From Hyphomonadaceae bacterium UBA4763 (GTDB taxonomy: Bacteria > Pseudomonadota > Alphaproteobacteria > Caulobacterales > Aquidulcibacteraceae): DNA of 29,437 nucleotides. The notes under the pieces are model-generated. The model did not search any database, was not told where the DNA came from, and saw nothing but the letters and a program-made list of their open reading frames with translations. The position numbers and the translations under genes were made by a program. This document shows positions 14,950-22,628 of this stretch, piece after piece. The stretch covers positions 45,249-74,685 of the forward strand of contig DHHV01000039.1 of the NCBI GenBank assembly GCA_002403455.1, given 5' to 3'. How positions within the stretch are numbered: position 1 is the first letter of the stretch; each line of letters begins with the position of its first letter.

Positions 14950-15374
14950 GGAGTCCGGTGTAGGCACGGCGACATAAGTTGGCAACATCGACAAGTTTGA
15001 CGCCTCGGCAATACATTTTAAACTCACACCGCAAAACACGAATATTGAACAGCGATTGATTTATTATAATATGGCGAATGCGCGTCGTTTCAGAAATTGA
15101 GATAACGATTTAGGTTAGTATACAGACAAGATACCATGAACACCACTATTCAAATATATAATTTTATTTTCGACGCAGCAAAAATTGATAAAGTATTCGA
15201 TAAAATGCGTTTCAAACAATATCGCCGATATAAATTTTATTTTGTAACGCAATATTTCAACATCGTGGCAAAATATTATGTTGAATTGGTTGCGCTTTTT
15301 GGTATTTTTATTTAATATGTCGCGGCACCCGCATTAACATTGATGCAAAATTACTTGAAGGCCTTTAGAAGTAT
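14950..15374. other. AT-rich intergenic region
   Basis: This 425-base stretch upstream of guaA is markedly AT-rich from about 15000 onward, in contrast to the GC-rich genes around it. It should hold the guaA promoter (minus strand) and that of the GT32 gene. A 59-codon ORF (15136-15315) lies inside. I see no strong hairpin, tRNA fragment or flanking direct repeat that would mark an insertion boundary. Confidence 0.6.
15136..15315 (+). CDS. possible small protein, 59 residues
   Basis: The ORF encodes MNTTIQIYNFIFDAAKIDKV and continues with a very basic, aromatic stretch (KMRFKQYRRYKFYF) and a hydrophobic C-terminus (VELVALFGIFI). A 59-codon run without a stop is mildly unexpected in sequence this AT-rich. 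It sits 59 bases upstream of the GT32 gene on the same strand. I find no ribosome-binding site in front of it and recognise no family, so it may be chance. Confidence 0.25.
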   Translation: MNTTIQIYNFIFDAAKIDKVFDKMRFKQYRRYKFYFVTQYFNIVAKYYVELVALFGIFI

Positions 15375-16100
15375 ATGTTGCCCAAACTGCTATTCCAAAC
15401 ATATGCGAGGGCAGAGGAACTCGATACGACTTTGCGCAACAACATCGCGGAACTGAAAAAGCGCAACCCCGATTGGAACTACGTTTTCTTCGACAACAAA
15501 AAAATGGACAATTATGTTAGGAATTTTCTCCCCGCAGAATATGTGAAAATTCTATCCCGTGTAAATAAAAATTATTATGGGATAATTGTAGCGAACATCT
15601 TCAAGTATTGCCTAGTTTATAAATTTGGCGGAGTTTATTTAGACTCAAAAAGCACATGTTTGGAATCGTTGAATGATTCAATTCCAACAAATACCACATT
15701 TCTATTATCTTGGTGGCGTAACAAACCGGGCGAAGAGTTTCATGGCTGGGGGCTGCACAAAGAATTGGGCAATCTCGTTGACGGCGGTGAATTTCAGCAA
15801 TGGTTTTTGGTGGCGAAGCCGCAGCATCCTTTCCTACGCGCAACGATTGTCAATGCGTTCCGAAATCTGCAGAATTATTCGGTACGACAATTCGGTGTTG
15901 GAAAGGCGGGTGTTCTGCGCCTAACGGGCCCGATCTGCTATACCCGCTCGATTGTTCCGCTCATGCAAAACACGCCATACAATTTAGTCGATATTTATTC
16001 ATTAGGTTTTCGATACTCAGTTTACGAACACGCCAAGCAACACATGTCGAAAGAAAATCATTATTCGCGACAAACGGAACCAATTGTGTTGAATGATTGA
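15375..16100 (+). CDS. GT32-type glycosyltransferase (DXD-motif sugar-binding family)
   Basis: The 241-residue protein matches the glycosyltransferase family with a sugar-binding DXD region (OCH1/capsular type), which transfers a sugar from a nucleotide donor. It starts MLPKLLFQTY (the usual 'IPKIIHQTW' strand), has NPDWNYVFFDNKKM (the 'P.Y....WDD' segment) and a helix leading into FGGVYLDSKS (85-93). The donor-site motif is thus D90-S-K92 rather than DXD, a variant seen in some members but worth noting. There is no signal peptide or membrane span, so it is cytoplasmic and would act on surface polysaccharide precursors. It stands alone in an AT-rich patch with codon use unlike its neighbours, which suggests horizontal transfer. 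No polysaccharide cluster accompanies it. Confidence 0.85.
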   Translation: MLPKLLFQTYARAEELDTTLRNNIAELKKRNPDWNYVFFDNKKMDNYVRNFLPAEYVKILSRVNKNYYGIIVANIFKYCLVYKFGGVYLDSKSTCLESLNDSIPTNTTFLLSWWRNKPGEEFHGWGLHKELGNLVDGGEFQQWFLVAKPQHPFLRATIVNAFRNLQNYSVRQFGVGKAGVLRLTGPICYTRSIVPLMQNTPYNLVDIYSLGFRYSVYEHAKQHMSKENHYSRQTEPIVLND

Positions 16101-16101
16101 T

Positions 16102-16126
16102 TTATCGTATTCGATAATGTCTTTTT
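16102..16126 (+). terminator. probable Rho-independent terminator of the GT32 gene
   Basis: TTATCG (16102-16107) and CGATAA (16112-16117) form a 6-bp stem around TATT, followed by TGTCTTTTT. It begins two bases after the GT32 stop. The stem is short and AT-rich, so it would be a weak terminator. Confidence 0.45.
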
Positions 16127-16210
16127 ACCTGCCAAATAAGCAAAATACTAACATATACAAAAATTTGCGTCAAATATGCTGACGATTTCTCCTTTATTCA
16201 ACATAATATG

Positions 16211-16696
16211 TCAATCAAGGAGCAACAAAGGTGTAATCCGCTCGACCAATGTTGCAGGCGGGCGGCGCGGACGGCCATCCAATCGGATACAACAAGCTTC
16301 AACTTGCGCCGCGATCAATTGCGCCGCGCCGCGCCAAATGCTTTGCCCGACATATAAGCGCGCGCCGTCAATCCGGTCATAGCCGGTGCGCACCAGAAGG
16401 TTGTCATCGATGCGGGCGGCTTTCAGATAATCAATATGGATTCGCAAAACGACGAACGAGACTTTGTCCTGGCCCGCCAATAATTCGTGGTGACCAATGC
16501 CTAAAGCGCGCAAATAGGCCGACCGACCACGCTCCATGAACCGCAGATAATTGGCGTGATAGACCAGACCTGAAAGGTCGGTGTCTTCATAATAGACCCG
16601 CAGCGGCAAGAAATGGACGCGCCCGTCAAACCAGCCATCGACGGCGGCGGCGACCGCGTCGGGCGAGGCTGGACAGGCGGCGCCGTCCTCGATCAC
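16211..16696 (-). CDS. ybgC: YbgC/FadM-family acyl-CoA thioesterase
   Basis: YbgC is a hot-dog-fold thioesterase that hydrolyses acyl-CoA and is usually linked to the Tol-Pal system. The family signature YYEDTDLSGLVYHANYLRFMERGR is complete; from the preferred start the catalytic aspartate is D40, equivalent to Asp18 of the E. coli enzyme. I chose the GTG at 16696 because it overlaps the TGA of the upstream aminopeptidase gene (GTGA at 16693-16696), implying translational coupling; an ATG at 16747 would push the start 50 bases into that gene. The product is then 161 residues, slightly longer than usual because of about 20 extra N-terminal residues. The usual neighbours tolQRAB-pal are absent from this window, so the partner here is the aminopeptidase. 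Confidence 0.9.
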   Translation of the reverse strand: MIEDGAACPASPDAVAAAVDGWFDGRVHFLPLRVYYEDTDLSGLVYHANYLRFMERGRSAYLRALGIGHHELLAGQDKVSFVVLRIHIDYLKAARIDDNLLVRTGYDRIDGARLYVGQSIWRGAAQLIAAQVEACCIRLDGRPRRPPATLVERITPLLLLD

Positions 16697-19374
16697 CGCA
16701 GCGCCGCCGCGAATTCCTCGGCCTTGGCGGCGCGCAAGCTGGCGCAAAGATCAATCTGCTCGAGCGTTTGGGCGAGGTTTCGCTCCAAACCCGGAACCAG
16801 CGCCGCATTGGCGGTGAAGAACGCCTCGACCTCGGCGCGCGCATCCGTCGTGCAGAAATCGCCCGCCAGATTGGGCAGATTGGGTTTGCGATTGGCCGGG
16901 GTCAGCTCGGCGATCTGGGCGAAATTCGCCTTCACCCATTCCCAGGTTGGCCCTTGCGCGGCCGGATTGCCCATCATCCGACCGATCATCACAAAGGCTT
17001 CCCGCCCGCCAATGACGCCGTCGAGGATCGCCGTCCGCAAGACCGCGAGGCGGTCTTCGGACTCCGTCTCGGCCAGCGCGTTATAGGCAAAGCCTTGAAA
17101 GCTCTGATCTTTTGCCGCCTTGGCGACCTCGAACAACGCAGTGAAAAAACCGCCATCCGCATCGTCTTCAACCGCCAATTGCAACGCCAGCGGCACGAGG
17201 TCCGGCGACAACGCCGTCCGGTCCGGACTTGCCCCATCGCTGCCGATGAAGCGGCGCGCCTTGCCGGCCAAATCAGCGCGAATGGCTGGATCAGCGGCAG
17301 GGCCGGCCAGGAAGTTGAACACATTGGTGCGGAACAGGGTGGTCGAAAATGGCTCGGCCGTCGACGGCGCCGGCAAGGCCGCCAAACGCGGCGCGTAGAG
17401 GCGTTGGCCGAACGCCGCAAAGCGGGCTTTGGCGTCCGCATCGCTCAACAAATCATCGGCAAGGCCGGCCAAGGCGCCGGTCGGCGTGCTGGCGGCGTCC
17501 CAGGCCTCGACCCGCGCGAGGGCCGCTTGGGCGGACAAGAACGTCGTCGCCGAGACTTTGCCGGCCCGGAAAGCCGCGCCAATGCTGTTGGCGAGCGCGT
17601 TTTGCTCGCCAGCGTCGAGCTCGCCGATCCGCCCGATCAGGGCCTGCCAGCCGGCCTCGTCCAGATCAAAGCGATAATAGCCGGCCCCGCCGGCATTGGG
17701 CATGATTGCCGCCGGGCAGGCTCCGCTCAGCGGCGCGCTTTGCTGGGCCGCCGAGAAAATCGCGCAATTGCGCGCGCCATCGCCGCCGCCGAGCGCACGC
17801 CAGCAAACCGGGATCGACCAAATCCCCTCTTGGGCAATGCGCGAGCCGAGCGGCGCATAACGCGATTGCGTGAAGCTGACCGATTGGGCCGCGCCGCCCT
17901 CACATTGCAGTTTCGCCTCCAGCACGGGCACGCCGCGTTGGGCGACAAAGCTTTCCAGCGCGCCGGCAAGGTCGGGCTGGCCCGAGCCTTGCGCGAGGCT
18001 CTCGAAGAAATCCTTGGCCGTTGCGACGCCAAACGGAAAGCGCCGCATATGCGTGCGCACGCCGTCGCGGAACGCGGCCTCGCCGAGATAATTCTCGACC
18101 ATCGCCAGGACGCCGCCGCCCTTGGAATAAGTAATCCCGTCAAAGGCGTCGAGCACATTGCGGGTGTCGGTCACCGGCTCGCGAATACGGCGGGTCGAGG
18201 CGAGGCTGTCAACGCCCATCGCGCCGATGCCGGCCCGCTCGCTTTGGCGCTCATAGGCGCCTTCCGGCAGCACGGCCGCTGCGCCTTTGTGACCCATCCA
18301 GGTCGCAAAGCTCTCATTCAGCCAAATATCGTCCCACCAGACCGGGGTGACGTAATTGCCAAACCATTGGTGCGCCAATTCATGCACATGGGTAATGAGG
18401 GCGCCGCGGCGCACCGAAATTGGCGTGGTTTCGTCCATCAGAAGGACGGATTCGCGATAGACGATCGCGCCGGCATTCTCCATCGCGCCAAAGGCGAAGT
18501 TCGGCGCTGCAATCAGATCGAGCTTGCCGTAAGGATAGGCGACGCCAAAATATTCCTCTAAAAACAGCATGATCGAGGACGTGCTGTCCAGCATGCGCCG
18601 CAGGCGCTCGCCTTTGCCCTTGGCGGCGATCCCCCGCAACGGCACCGGATCGGCGCGCAAGGCGGTCGCCGGGATCGCCTCGGCTTCGACAATATCATAG
18701 GGCCCGACCGCCAGGGCGATGAGATAGGTCGGCAGGGCTTGCGTTTCCGCAAAAACATGTTTCACGAAGCCGTCTTCGGCCGGCTCGGCGGCCAATTCGG
18801 CGCCATTGGCGATGACAACATTATCGGCGGGGGCGGTAATCGAGACTTTGAACGGGGTTTTGAAATTCGGTTGGTCAAAGCCAGGAAAGCCGAGGCGGGC
18901 GCTGACCGGCTCCATCTGCGTGACGATGTAAGGCGAGCCGTCGCTGACGACTTTATAAATTCCTTCCAGCGAGGCGTTAAAGGCGGCGTTATAAGACAAC
19001 AACAAGGTCGCTTCACCTGGCTGGATCTGCCGATCGAGCGAAACGCGCGCAACGCCGGCGTCCGATTGCTCGGCGTAATTCGCCGGAATGCGCCGACCAT
19101 CATCATAAGTCAGTTCAGCCCGCGTGACGTCGAGGCCCTTGCCATGCAGCCAAAAGCCTTGCGTGGCGGCGGTGAAATTGATCCGGATCTGAACATCGCC
19201 GGAAAAACGCTCCTCGCGCGGATCAATCCGCAGATCCAGGCGATAGGCCAAGGGCGTTGCCAGATTATCGAGCTGCCCGACCGGCGCGGGTCCGGGATCG
19301 GCTTCCGGTTTTCCGCCGCAGGCGGCCGCCGCAAGCGCCAAAAACGCCGCCATCAGGCTCCGTAACCGCATCAT
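16693..19374 (-). CDS. M1-family zinc aminopeptidase, exported
   Basis: This is a PepN/ERAP-type metallopeptidase that removes N-terminal residues from peptides. The 893-residue protein has an N-terminal secretion signal (MMRLRSLMAAFLALAAAAC) with Cys19 as a probable lipidation site, so it likely works in the periplasm, perhaps anchored to a membrane. The substrate-binding GAMEN motif is at 296-300 and the zinc site is HELAH (331-335) plus Glu354 in WLNES, the classic HExxH-18-E arrangement. A long C-terminal helical domain (about 550-893) completes the ERAP1-like architecture. The ATG at 19374 has AAGGGG about eight bases upstream and starts directly at the signal peptide; the frame extends to 19437 but that segment does not fit a signal. 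ybgC overlaps its stop codon. Confidence 0.92.
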   Translation of the reverse strand: MMRLRSLMAAFLALAAAACGGKPEADPGPAPVGQLDNLATPLAYRLDLRIDPREERFSGDVQIRINFTAATQGFWLHGKGLDVTRAELTYDDGRRIPANYAEQSDAGVARVSLDRQIQPGEATLLLSYNAAFNASLEGIYKVVSDGSPYIVTQMEPVSARLGFPGFDQPNFKTPFKVSITAPADNVVIANGAELAAEPAEDGFVKHVFAETQALPTYLIALAVGPYDIVEAEAIPATALRADPVPLRGIAAKGKGERLRRMLDSTSSIMLFLEEYFGVAYPYGKLDLIAAPNFAFGAMENAGAIVYRESVLLMDETTPISVRRGALITHVHELAHQWFGNYVTPVWWDDIWLNESFATWMGHKGAAAVLPEGAYERQSERAGIGAMGVDSLASTRRIREPVTDTRNVLDAFDGITYSKGGGVLAMVENYLGEAAFRDGVRTHMRRFPFGVATAKDFFESLAQGSGQPDLAGALESFVAQRGVPVLEAKLQCEGGAAQSVSFTQSRYAPLGSRIAQEGIWSIPVCWRALGGGDGARNCAIFSAAQQSAPLSGACPAAIMPNAGGAGYYRFDLDEAGWQALIGRIGELDAGEQNALANSIGAAFRAGKVSATTFLSAQAALARVEAWDAASTPTGALAGLADDLLSDADAKARFAAFGQRLYAPRLAALPAPSTAEPFSTTLFRTNVFNFLAGPAADPAIRADLAGKARRFIGSDGASPDRTALSPDLVPLALQLAVEDDADGGFFTALFEVAKAAKDQSFQGFAYNALAETESEDRLAVLRTAILDGVIGGREAFVMIGRMMGNPAAQGPTWEWVKANFAQIAELTPANRKPNLPNLAGDFCTTDARAEVEAFFTANAALVPGLERNLAQTLEQIDLCASLRAAKAEEFAAALR

Positions 19375-19532
19375 GCTCGCCCCTTTTTCCCGCAAACGAG
19401 CGCCGCTTGGGCGCAAGTTCTTCTTGTTAATCAACAAATCTTGGCCGCCACAAGAGCCTTTGCGTTCACCTTGCGCGAACGATCGGCGAGAATGGCCCAG
19501 GCTTTTGACGAATCAACGTGGTTAATTGATAG

Positions 19533-19563
19533 TCAAGGACTTATTGGCTCAATAAGAACTTGA
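19533..19563. promoter_or_regulatory. interrupted dyad, candidate operator
   Basis: TCAAG-gac-TTATTG-gct-CAATAA-gaa-CTTGA is symmetric about position 19548: the outer five-base and inner six-base arms are exact complements with three-base interruptions. It lies in the 245-base gap between the divergent aminopeptidase and TipF-like genes, 57 bases before the latter's start. A repressor or activator site is plausible; a transcription terminator is unlikely because no T tract follows. Confidence 0.35.
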
Positions 19564-19619
19564 TCGGCGGGGCGCAGCCCCGGTTGGCAAGCGTCGCGTG
19601 CGGGAGTTTTGGTCAGCTG

Positions 19620-20894
19620 ATGCCCTGGTTGAGCCATGTTTTGGTCGGCGCATCCTATGCGATGGCGGCGGCGCTGCTCGGCGCGGCCAGCTATCGCTTT
19701 GGCGGGGCGAGCGCCGAATTGGCGATCGTGTTGGCGTTGTGCTTGGGATTTGGCGCGGCGCAAGCCCATTTTGCGGTTTTGCGCAACGCCTCCACGCAAA
19801 AAGCGCGCGCGGAAATCACGGCGCTTCGCGCCTCGCAAATGGAGATCGCCAAAGAATTTGTCGCGCTGGAAAATAAACTTGAAGAGATGCGCGCCAGTTT
19901 CGACAGAGAAACGATCAAACGCAATGACGCCGTCGTCGCCGAAATGCGCGTATTGGAGAATTTGGTCACGCGTCTGGGCGAGAAATTCTCCGCAAGACTG
20001 GCAGAAGCCCGCCAATCCGGCCCCGCCAGCGGGGAAGCCGCCGTCGCGCCGGCGCTCGCCAGTCTCGGCGGCGGACAGCGCGGGATCGAGCGGCTGCGCG
20101 AGACCTTGCTCGACAATCGCGTTGAGCTGCATGTGCAGCCAATCATGGCGTTGCCGCAGCGTCGCGCCGCGTTTTATGAAGGCTTTACGCGCCTGAAAGA
20201 CCGCGAAAATCGCCTTATCATGCCCGCAGAATTCCTGCGCGTCGCGCAAGAAGGCGGGTTGACCTCGGCCATCGACAATCTTTTGCTGTTTCGCTGCGTG
20301 CAAATCGTGCGCGGCTTGACCCAAAAAGACCGCCGAATTGGGGTTTTTTGCAACATCGCGCGGGCGACTTTGGGCGATGAAAGCTTCTTTCCGACCTTTT
20401 TGGAGTTCATGACCGACCATGCCGATCTTGCTGGATCGGTGTTTTTTGAGCTCGGACAAGACGCTTTTGATCGCCGAAACGGCATTGACGCGCGCCATAT
20501 GCAGCGTTTGGTCGACCTCGGATTTCGCTTTTCGATCGATAAAGTCGACCGTTTGGACGTCGAATTGGCCGAATTGGAAGATTGCGGCGTGCGGTTTTTC
20601 AAGGTGGAAGGCGCCAAAATGGTGCAATTTCGCGACGGAAAATCGGCTGTTCCGCGCGGCAATTTGATGCGAAACCTCGATCCGGGCGACCTGTCGGCGC
20701 TGTTCGAGCGTTATAATATCCACATGATCGCCGAAAAACTCGAAGACGAACGCGCCGTGATCGAGGCGCTCGACCTCGATATTCGCTACGGCCAGGGCCA
20801 TGTTTTTGGCGCGCCGCGCCCGGTTCGCGACGATTTCTTCGGCGATTTCACGCCGCCGCCAGCGTTTCGCACGCACCTTTCGGGCGGGAATTAG
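19620..20894 (+). CDS. TipF-like membrane EAL-domain protein with degenerate active site
   Basis: The 424-residue protein has two N-terminal membrane segments (about 5-22 and 33-52), a long helical, probably coiled-coil stretch (about 58-130) and an EAL domain (about 155-410). This is the architecture of TipF, a cyclic-di-GMP receptor that positions flagellum assembly in Caulobacter. The EAL catalytic signature is altered: the EAL triplet is E187-G-F, and the metal-binding DD pair is D307-K308 (SIDKVD). It is therefore unlikely to hydrolyse cyclic-di-GMP, though it may bind it. I chose the ATG at 19620; the frame runs to a TTG at 19560 but the membrane segment starts at the ATG. No flagellar genes are nearby. 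The EAL family is well supported, the TipF name less so. Confidence 0.8.
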   Translation: MPWLSHVLVGASYAMAAALLGAASYRFGGASAELAIVLALCLGFGAAQAHFAVLRNASTQKARAEITALRASQMEIAKEFVALENKLEEMRASFDRETIKRNDAVVAEMRVLENLVTRLGEKFSARLAEARQSGPASGEAAVAPALASLGGGQRGIERLRETLLDNRVELHVQPIMALPQRRAAFYEGFTRLKDRENRLIMPAEFLRVAQEGGLTSAIDNLLLFRCVQIVRGLTQKDRRIGVFCNIARATLGDESFFPTFLEFMTDHADLAGSVFFELGQDAFDRRNGIDARHMQRLVDLGFRFSIDKVDRLDVELAELEDCGVRFFKVEGAKMVQFRDGKSAVPRGNLMRNLDPGDLSALFERYNIHMIAEKLEDERAVIEALDLDIRYGQGHVFGAPRPVRDDFFGDFTPPPAFRTHLSGGN

Positions 20895-20954
20895 CGCAAA
20901 CAAGCCGCCAATCGGGGCCTTTTCAGCGCGCAAAATGGGTCTTAAGACCGTCAA

Positions 20955-21626
20955 ATGACAACCAATTACGCGCCAATTGAGATCGATTTTCCACACCGGA
21001 CGCCCTTGGAAAGCGCCAAACGCGTGGCGGAATTTGAAGAAATGCTGCGCTCGAGGCGCACAATTCGCGCGTTTTCGCCCGATCCGGTGCCCCAAACTGT
21101 CATCGAAACCGCCATTCGGGCGGCCGGCGCCGCGCCGTCCGGCGCCAATAAACAGCCCTGGTTCTTTGTGGCGGTCGGCGATCCGGCCCTCAAGGCGCAA
21201 ATCCGCGCTGCGGCCGAAGAAGAAGAGCGCGCTTTTTATGGCGGCAAGGCTGGCGAGGAATGGCTGGATGACCTGAAAGTTTTTGGCACGGACGCCAACA
21301 AACCATTCCTGGAAATCGCGCCATGGCTGATTGTGGTGTTTCAGCAAAACTACGGCCTGGATCCGCAATCCGGCGAAAAGAGCAAGCATTATTATGTGCA
21401 AGAAAGTGTGGGACTTGCATCCGGCTTTCTGATCGCTGCGCTGCATTATGCAGGACTTGCTACGTTAACCCATACGCCCTCGCCGATGAAATTCTTAGGC
21501 GAATTGCTGGGGCGGCCGCAAAATGAACGCGCCGTGATGATCGTCGTCGCCGGTTTTCCGGAGCGGCCTGTGCACGTGCCGGCAATCGCGCGCAAACCGC
21601 TCGAGGCGATCGCCGATTTTCGCTGA
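20955..21626 (+). CDS. nitroreductase-family flavoprotein (iodotyrosine deiodinase-like subgroup)
   Basis: This is an FMN-dependent oxidoreductase of the nitroreductase fold. In the 223-residue protein, EEMLRSRRTIRAFSPDPVP is the phosphate-binding opening, APSGANKQPWFFV the flavin-contact strand, and HYYVQESVGLASGFLIAALH followed by LATLTHTPSPMKFL the C-terminal flavin-binding part. The insertion EEEERAFYGGKAGEEWLDDL resembles the active-site lid of the bacterial iodotyrosine deiodinase-like subgroup rather than NfsA/NfsB, but the physiological substrate is unknown. It is cytoplasmic and starts 60 bases after the EAL gene, and an RNA methyltransferase gene begins six bases after its stop, so the three may form one operon. 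Confidence 0.88.
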   Translation: MTTNYAPIEIDFPHRTPLESAKRVAEFEEMLRSRRTIRAFSPDPVPQTVIETAIRAAGAAPSGANKQPWFFVAVGDPALKAQIRAAAEEEERAFYGGKAGEEWLDDLKVFGTDANKPFLEIAPWLIVVFQQNYGLDPQSGEKSKHYYVQESVGLASGFLIAALHYAGLATLTHTPSPMKFLGELLGRPQNERAVMIVVAGFPERPVHVPAIARKPLEAIADFR

Positions 21627-21631
21627 TCTTA

Positions 21632-22450
21632 ATGCGCGGCGTTTGCATCATTTCCGACCCAGCCGATCCGCGGCTTGAGCCTTATCGCGCCGTGCGCGAG
21701 CGTGATCTTGTCGGCCGGCAGGGCAAGTTTATTGCTGAAGGCGTGGTGGTGGTGCGCCAATTATTGCGTCATCCGCTTTACAATGCAGAGAGTGTTTTAT
21801 TGGCGGAGCGTCATCTCGGTCTTGCCGAAGATTTTGAGCATTTGGCGCCCAATGTGCCGATTTATTTGGCGCCGCAATCCGTGTTTGACGCTATTGCCGG
21901 CTTCCCGGTCCATCGCGGCGTCTTGGCGATCGGCCGGCGCGGCGAAAGCCAATCGCCGGTTGCACTGATCGGATCGATCCCGCGCGATCAGCCGGCTTTG
22001 CTTGCGATCGGGATCGGCATTGCCAATCACGATAATCTTGGCGCGATTTTGCGCAATAGCGCCGCTTTTGGCTGCGATGCAGCCCTGTTCGACCAAACCT
22101 GCGGTGATCCGCTTTATCGGAAATCGATCCGGGTGTCGGCCGGCGCCGCCTTGAGCCTAGCGCATGCGCGCGGCGACGACGCACAAGCGATCCTCGACGC
22201 TTTGCAAGCCGTTGATTTTGCAGTATGGGCGCTGTCTCCGACCGGCAAAGCGCGCCTGGACGACCTCGCGGCGCCGCCGCGACTGGCGATCCTGGTCGGC
22301 GCCGAGGGCCAAGGGCTTGACCCAAAGCTGTTGTCGCAAACGCAAAGCGTGCGAATCCCCATGCGGCCCGGATTTGACAGCATAAATGTTGCCACCGCCT
22401 TGGCGATTGCGCTGGCCGCCGCCAGCCGGAAATCGGGCTGCGTTGAATGA
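21632..22450 (+). CDS. SpoU/TrmH-family RNA 2'-O-methyltransferase
   Basis: SPOUT-class enzymes of this family methylate the ribose 2'-OH of tRNA or rRNA with SAM. The 272-residue protein has an N-terminal substrate-binding part (about 1-110; EGVVVVRQLL) and the knotted catalytic domain with the three family motifs: NHDNLGAILRNSAAFG (motif 1, arginine and asparagine for catalysis), LVGAEGQGL (motif 2) and IPMRPGFDSINVATALAIAL (motif 3, cofactor knot). The target nucleotide cannot be read from sequence. The ATG at 21632 is six bases after the nitroreductase stop. A possible small ORF begins just beyond its stop. Confidence 0.92.
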   Translation: MRGVCIISDPADPRLEPYRAVRERDLVGRQGKFIAEGVVVVRQLLRHPLYNAESVLLAERHLGLAEDFEHLAPNVPIYLAPQSVFDAIAGFPVHRGVLAIGRRGESQSPVALIGSIPRDQPALLAIGIGIANHDNLGAILRNSAAFGCDAALFDQTCGDPLYRKSIRVSAGAALSLAHARGDDAQAILDALQAVDFAVWALSPTGKARLDDLAAPPRLAILVGAEGQGLDPKLLSQTQSVRIPMRPGFDSINVATALAIALAAASRKSGCVE

Positions 22451-22466
22451 AAATGCGAACAGGAAG

Positions 22467-22628
22467 ATGAAATTCGCGCCCGCATCACTCGGCGCGACGT
22501 ATGACGCGTTCTTTGCGGCCTGTTTGGGCAAAGCGCCGATCCTGGCGCCGGGCGAAGAGGCGCTGCTGGCGCTAACGCTCGCCGTTCAGGCCGAAACCCT
22601 GGCGCGGTCTTATTCGGAAGCGGTTTAG
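22467..22628 (+). CDS. possible small protein, 53 residues
   Basis: The ORF runs MKFAPASLGATYDAFFAACL then an acidic-hydrophobic C-terminal helix (ILAPGEEALLALTLAVQAET). About 70% of its codons end in G or C, like the surrounding real genes, which favours it being coding. It begins 16 bases after the methyltransferase stop and could be translated by coupling; AGGA lies very close to the ATG. Its 3' end overlaps the convergent GT87-like gene by about 57 bases. I recognise no family. Confidence 0.4.
   Translation: MKFAPASLGATYDAFFAACLGKAPILAPGEEALLALTLAVQAETLARSYSEAV

Noticed and set aside
16768..18561. Plus-strand ORF of 597 codons inside the aminopeptidase gene
   Set aside because: Shadow of the M1 aminopeptidase, which has complete zinc and GAMEN motifs on the other strand.
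19533..21446. Minus-strand ORF of 637 codons across the EAL and nitroreductase genes
   Set aside because: It covers two clear plus-strand genes in antisense and its translation resembles no family; high GC creates such open frames.
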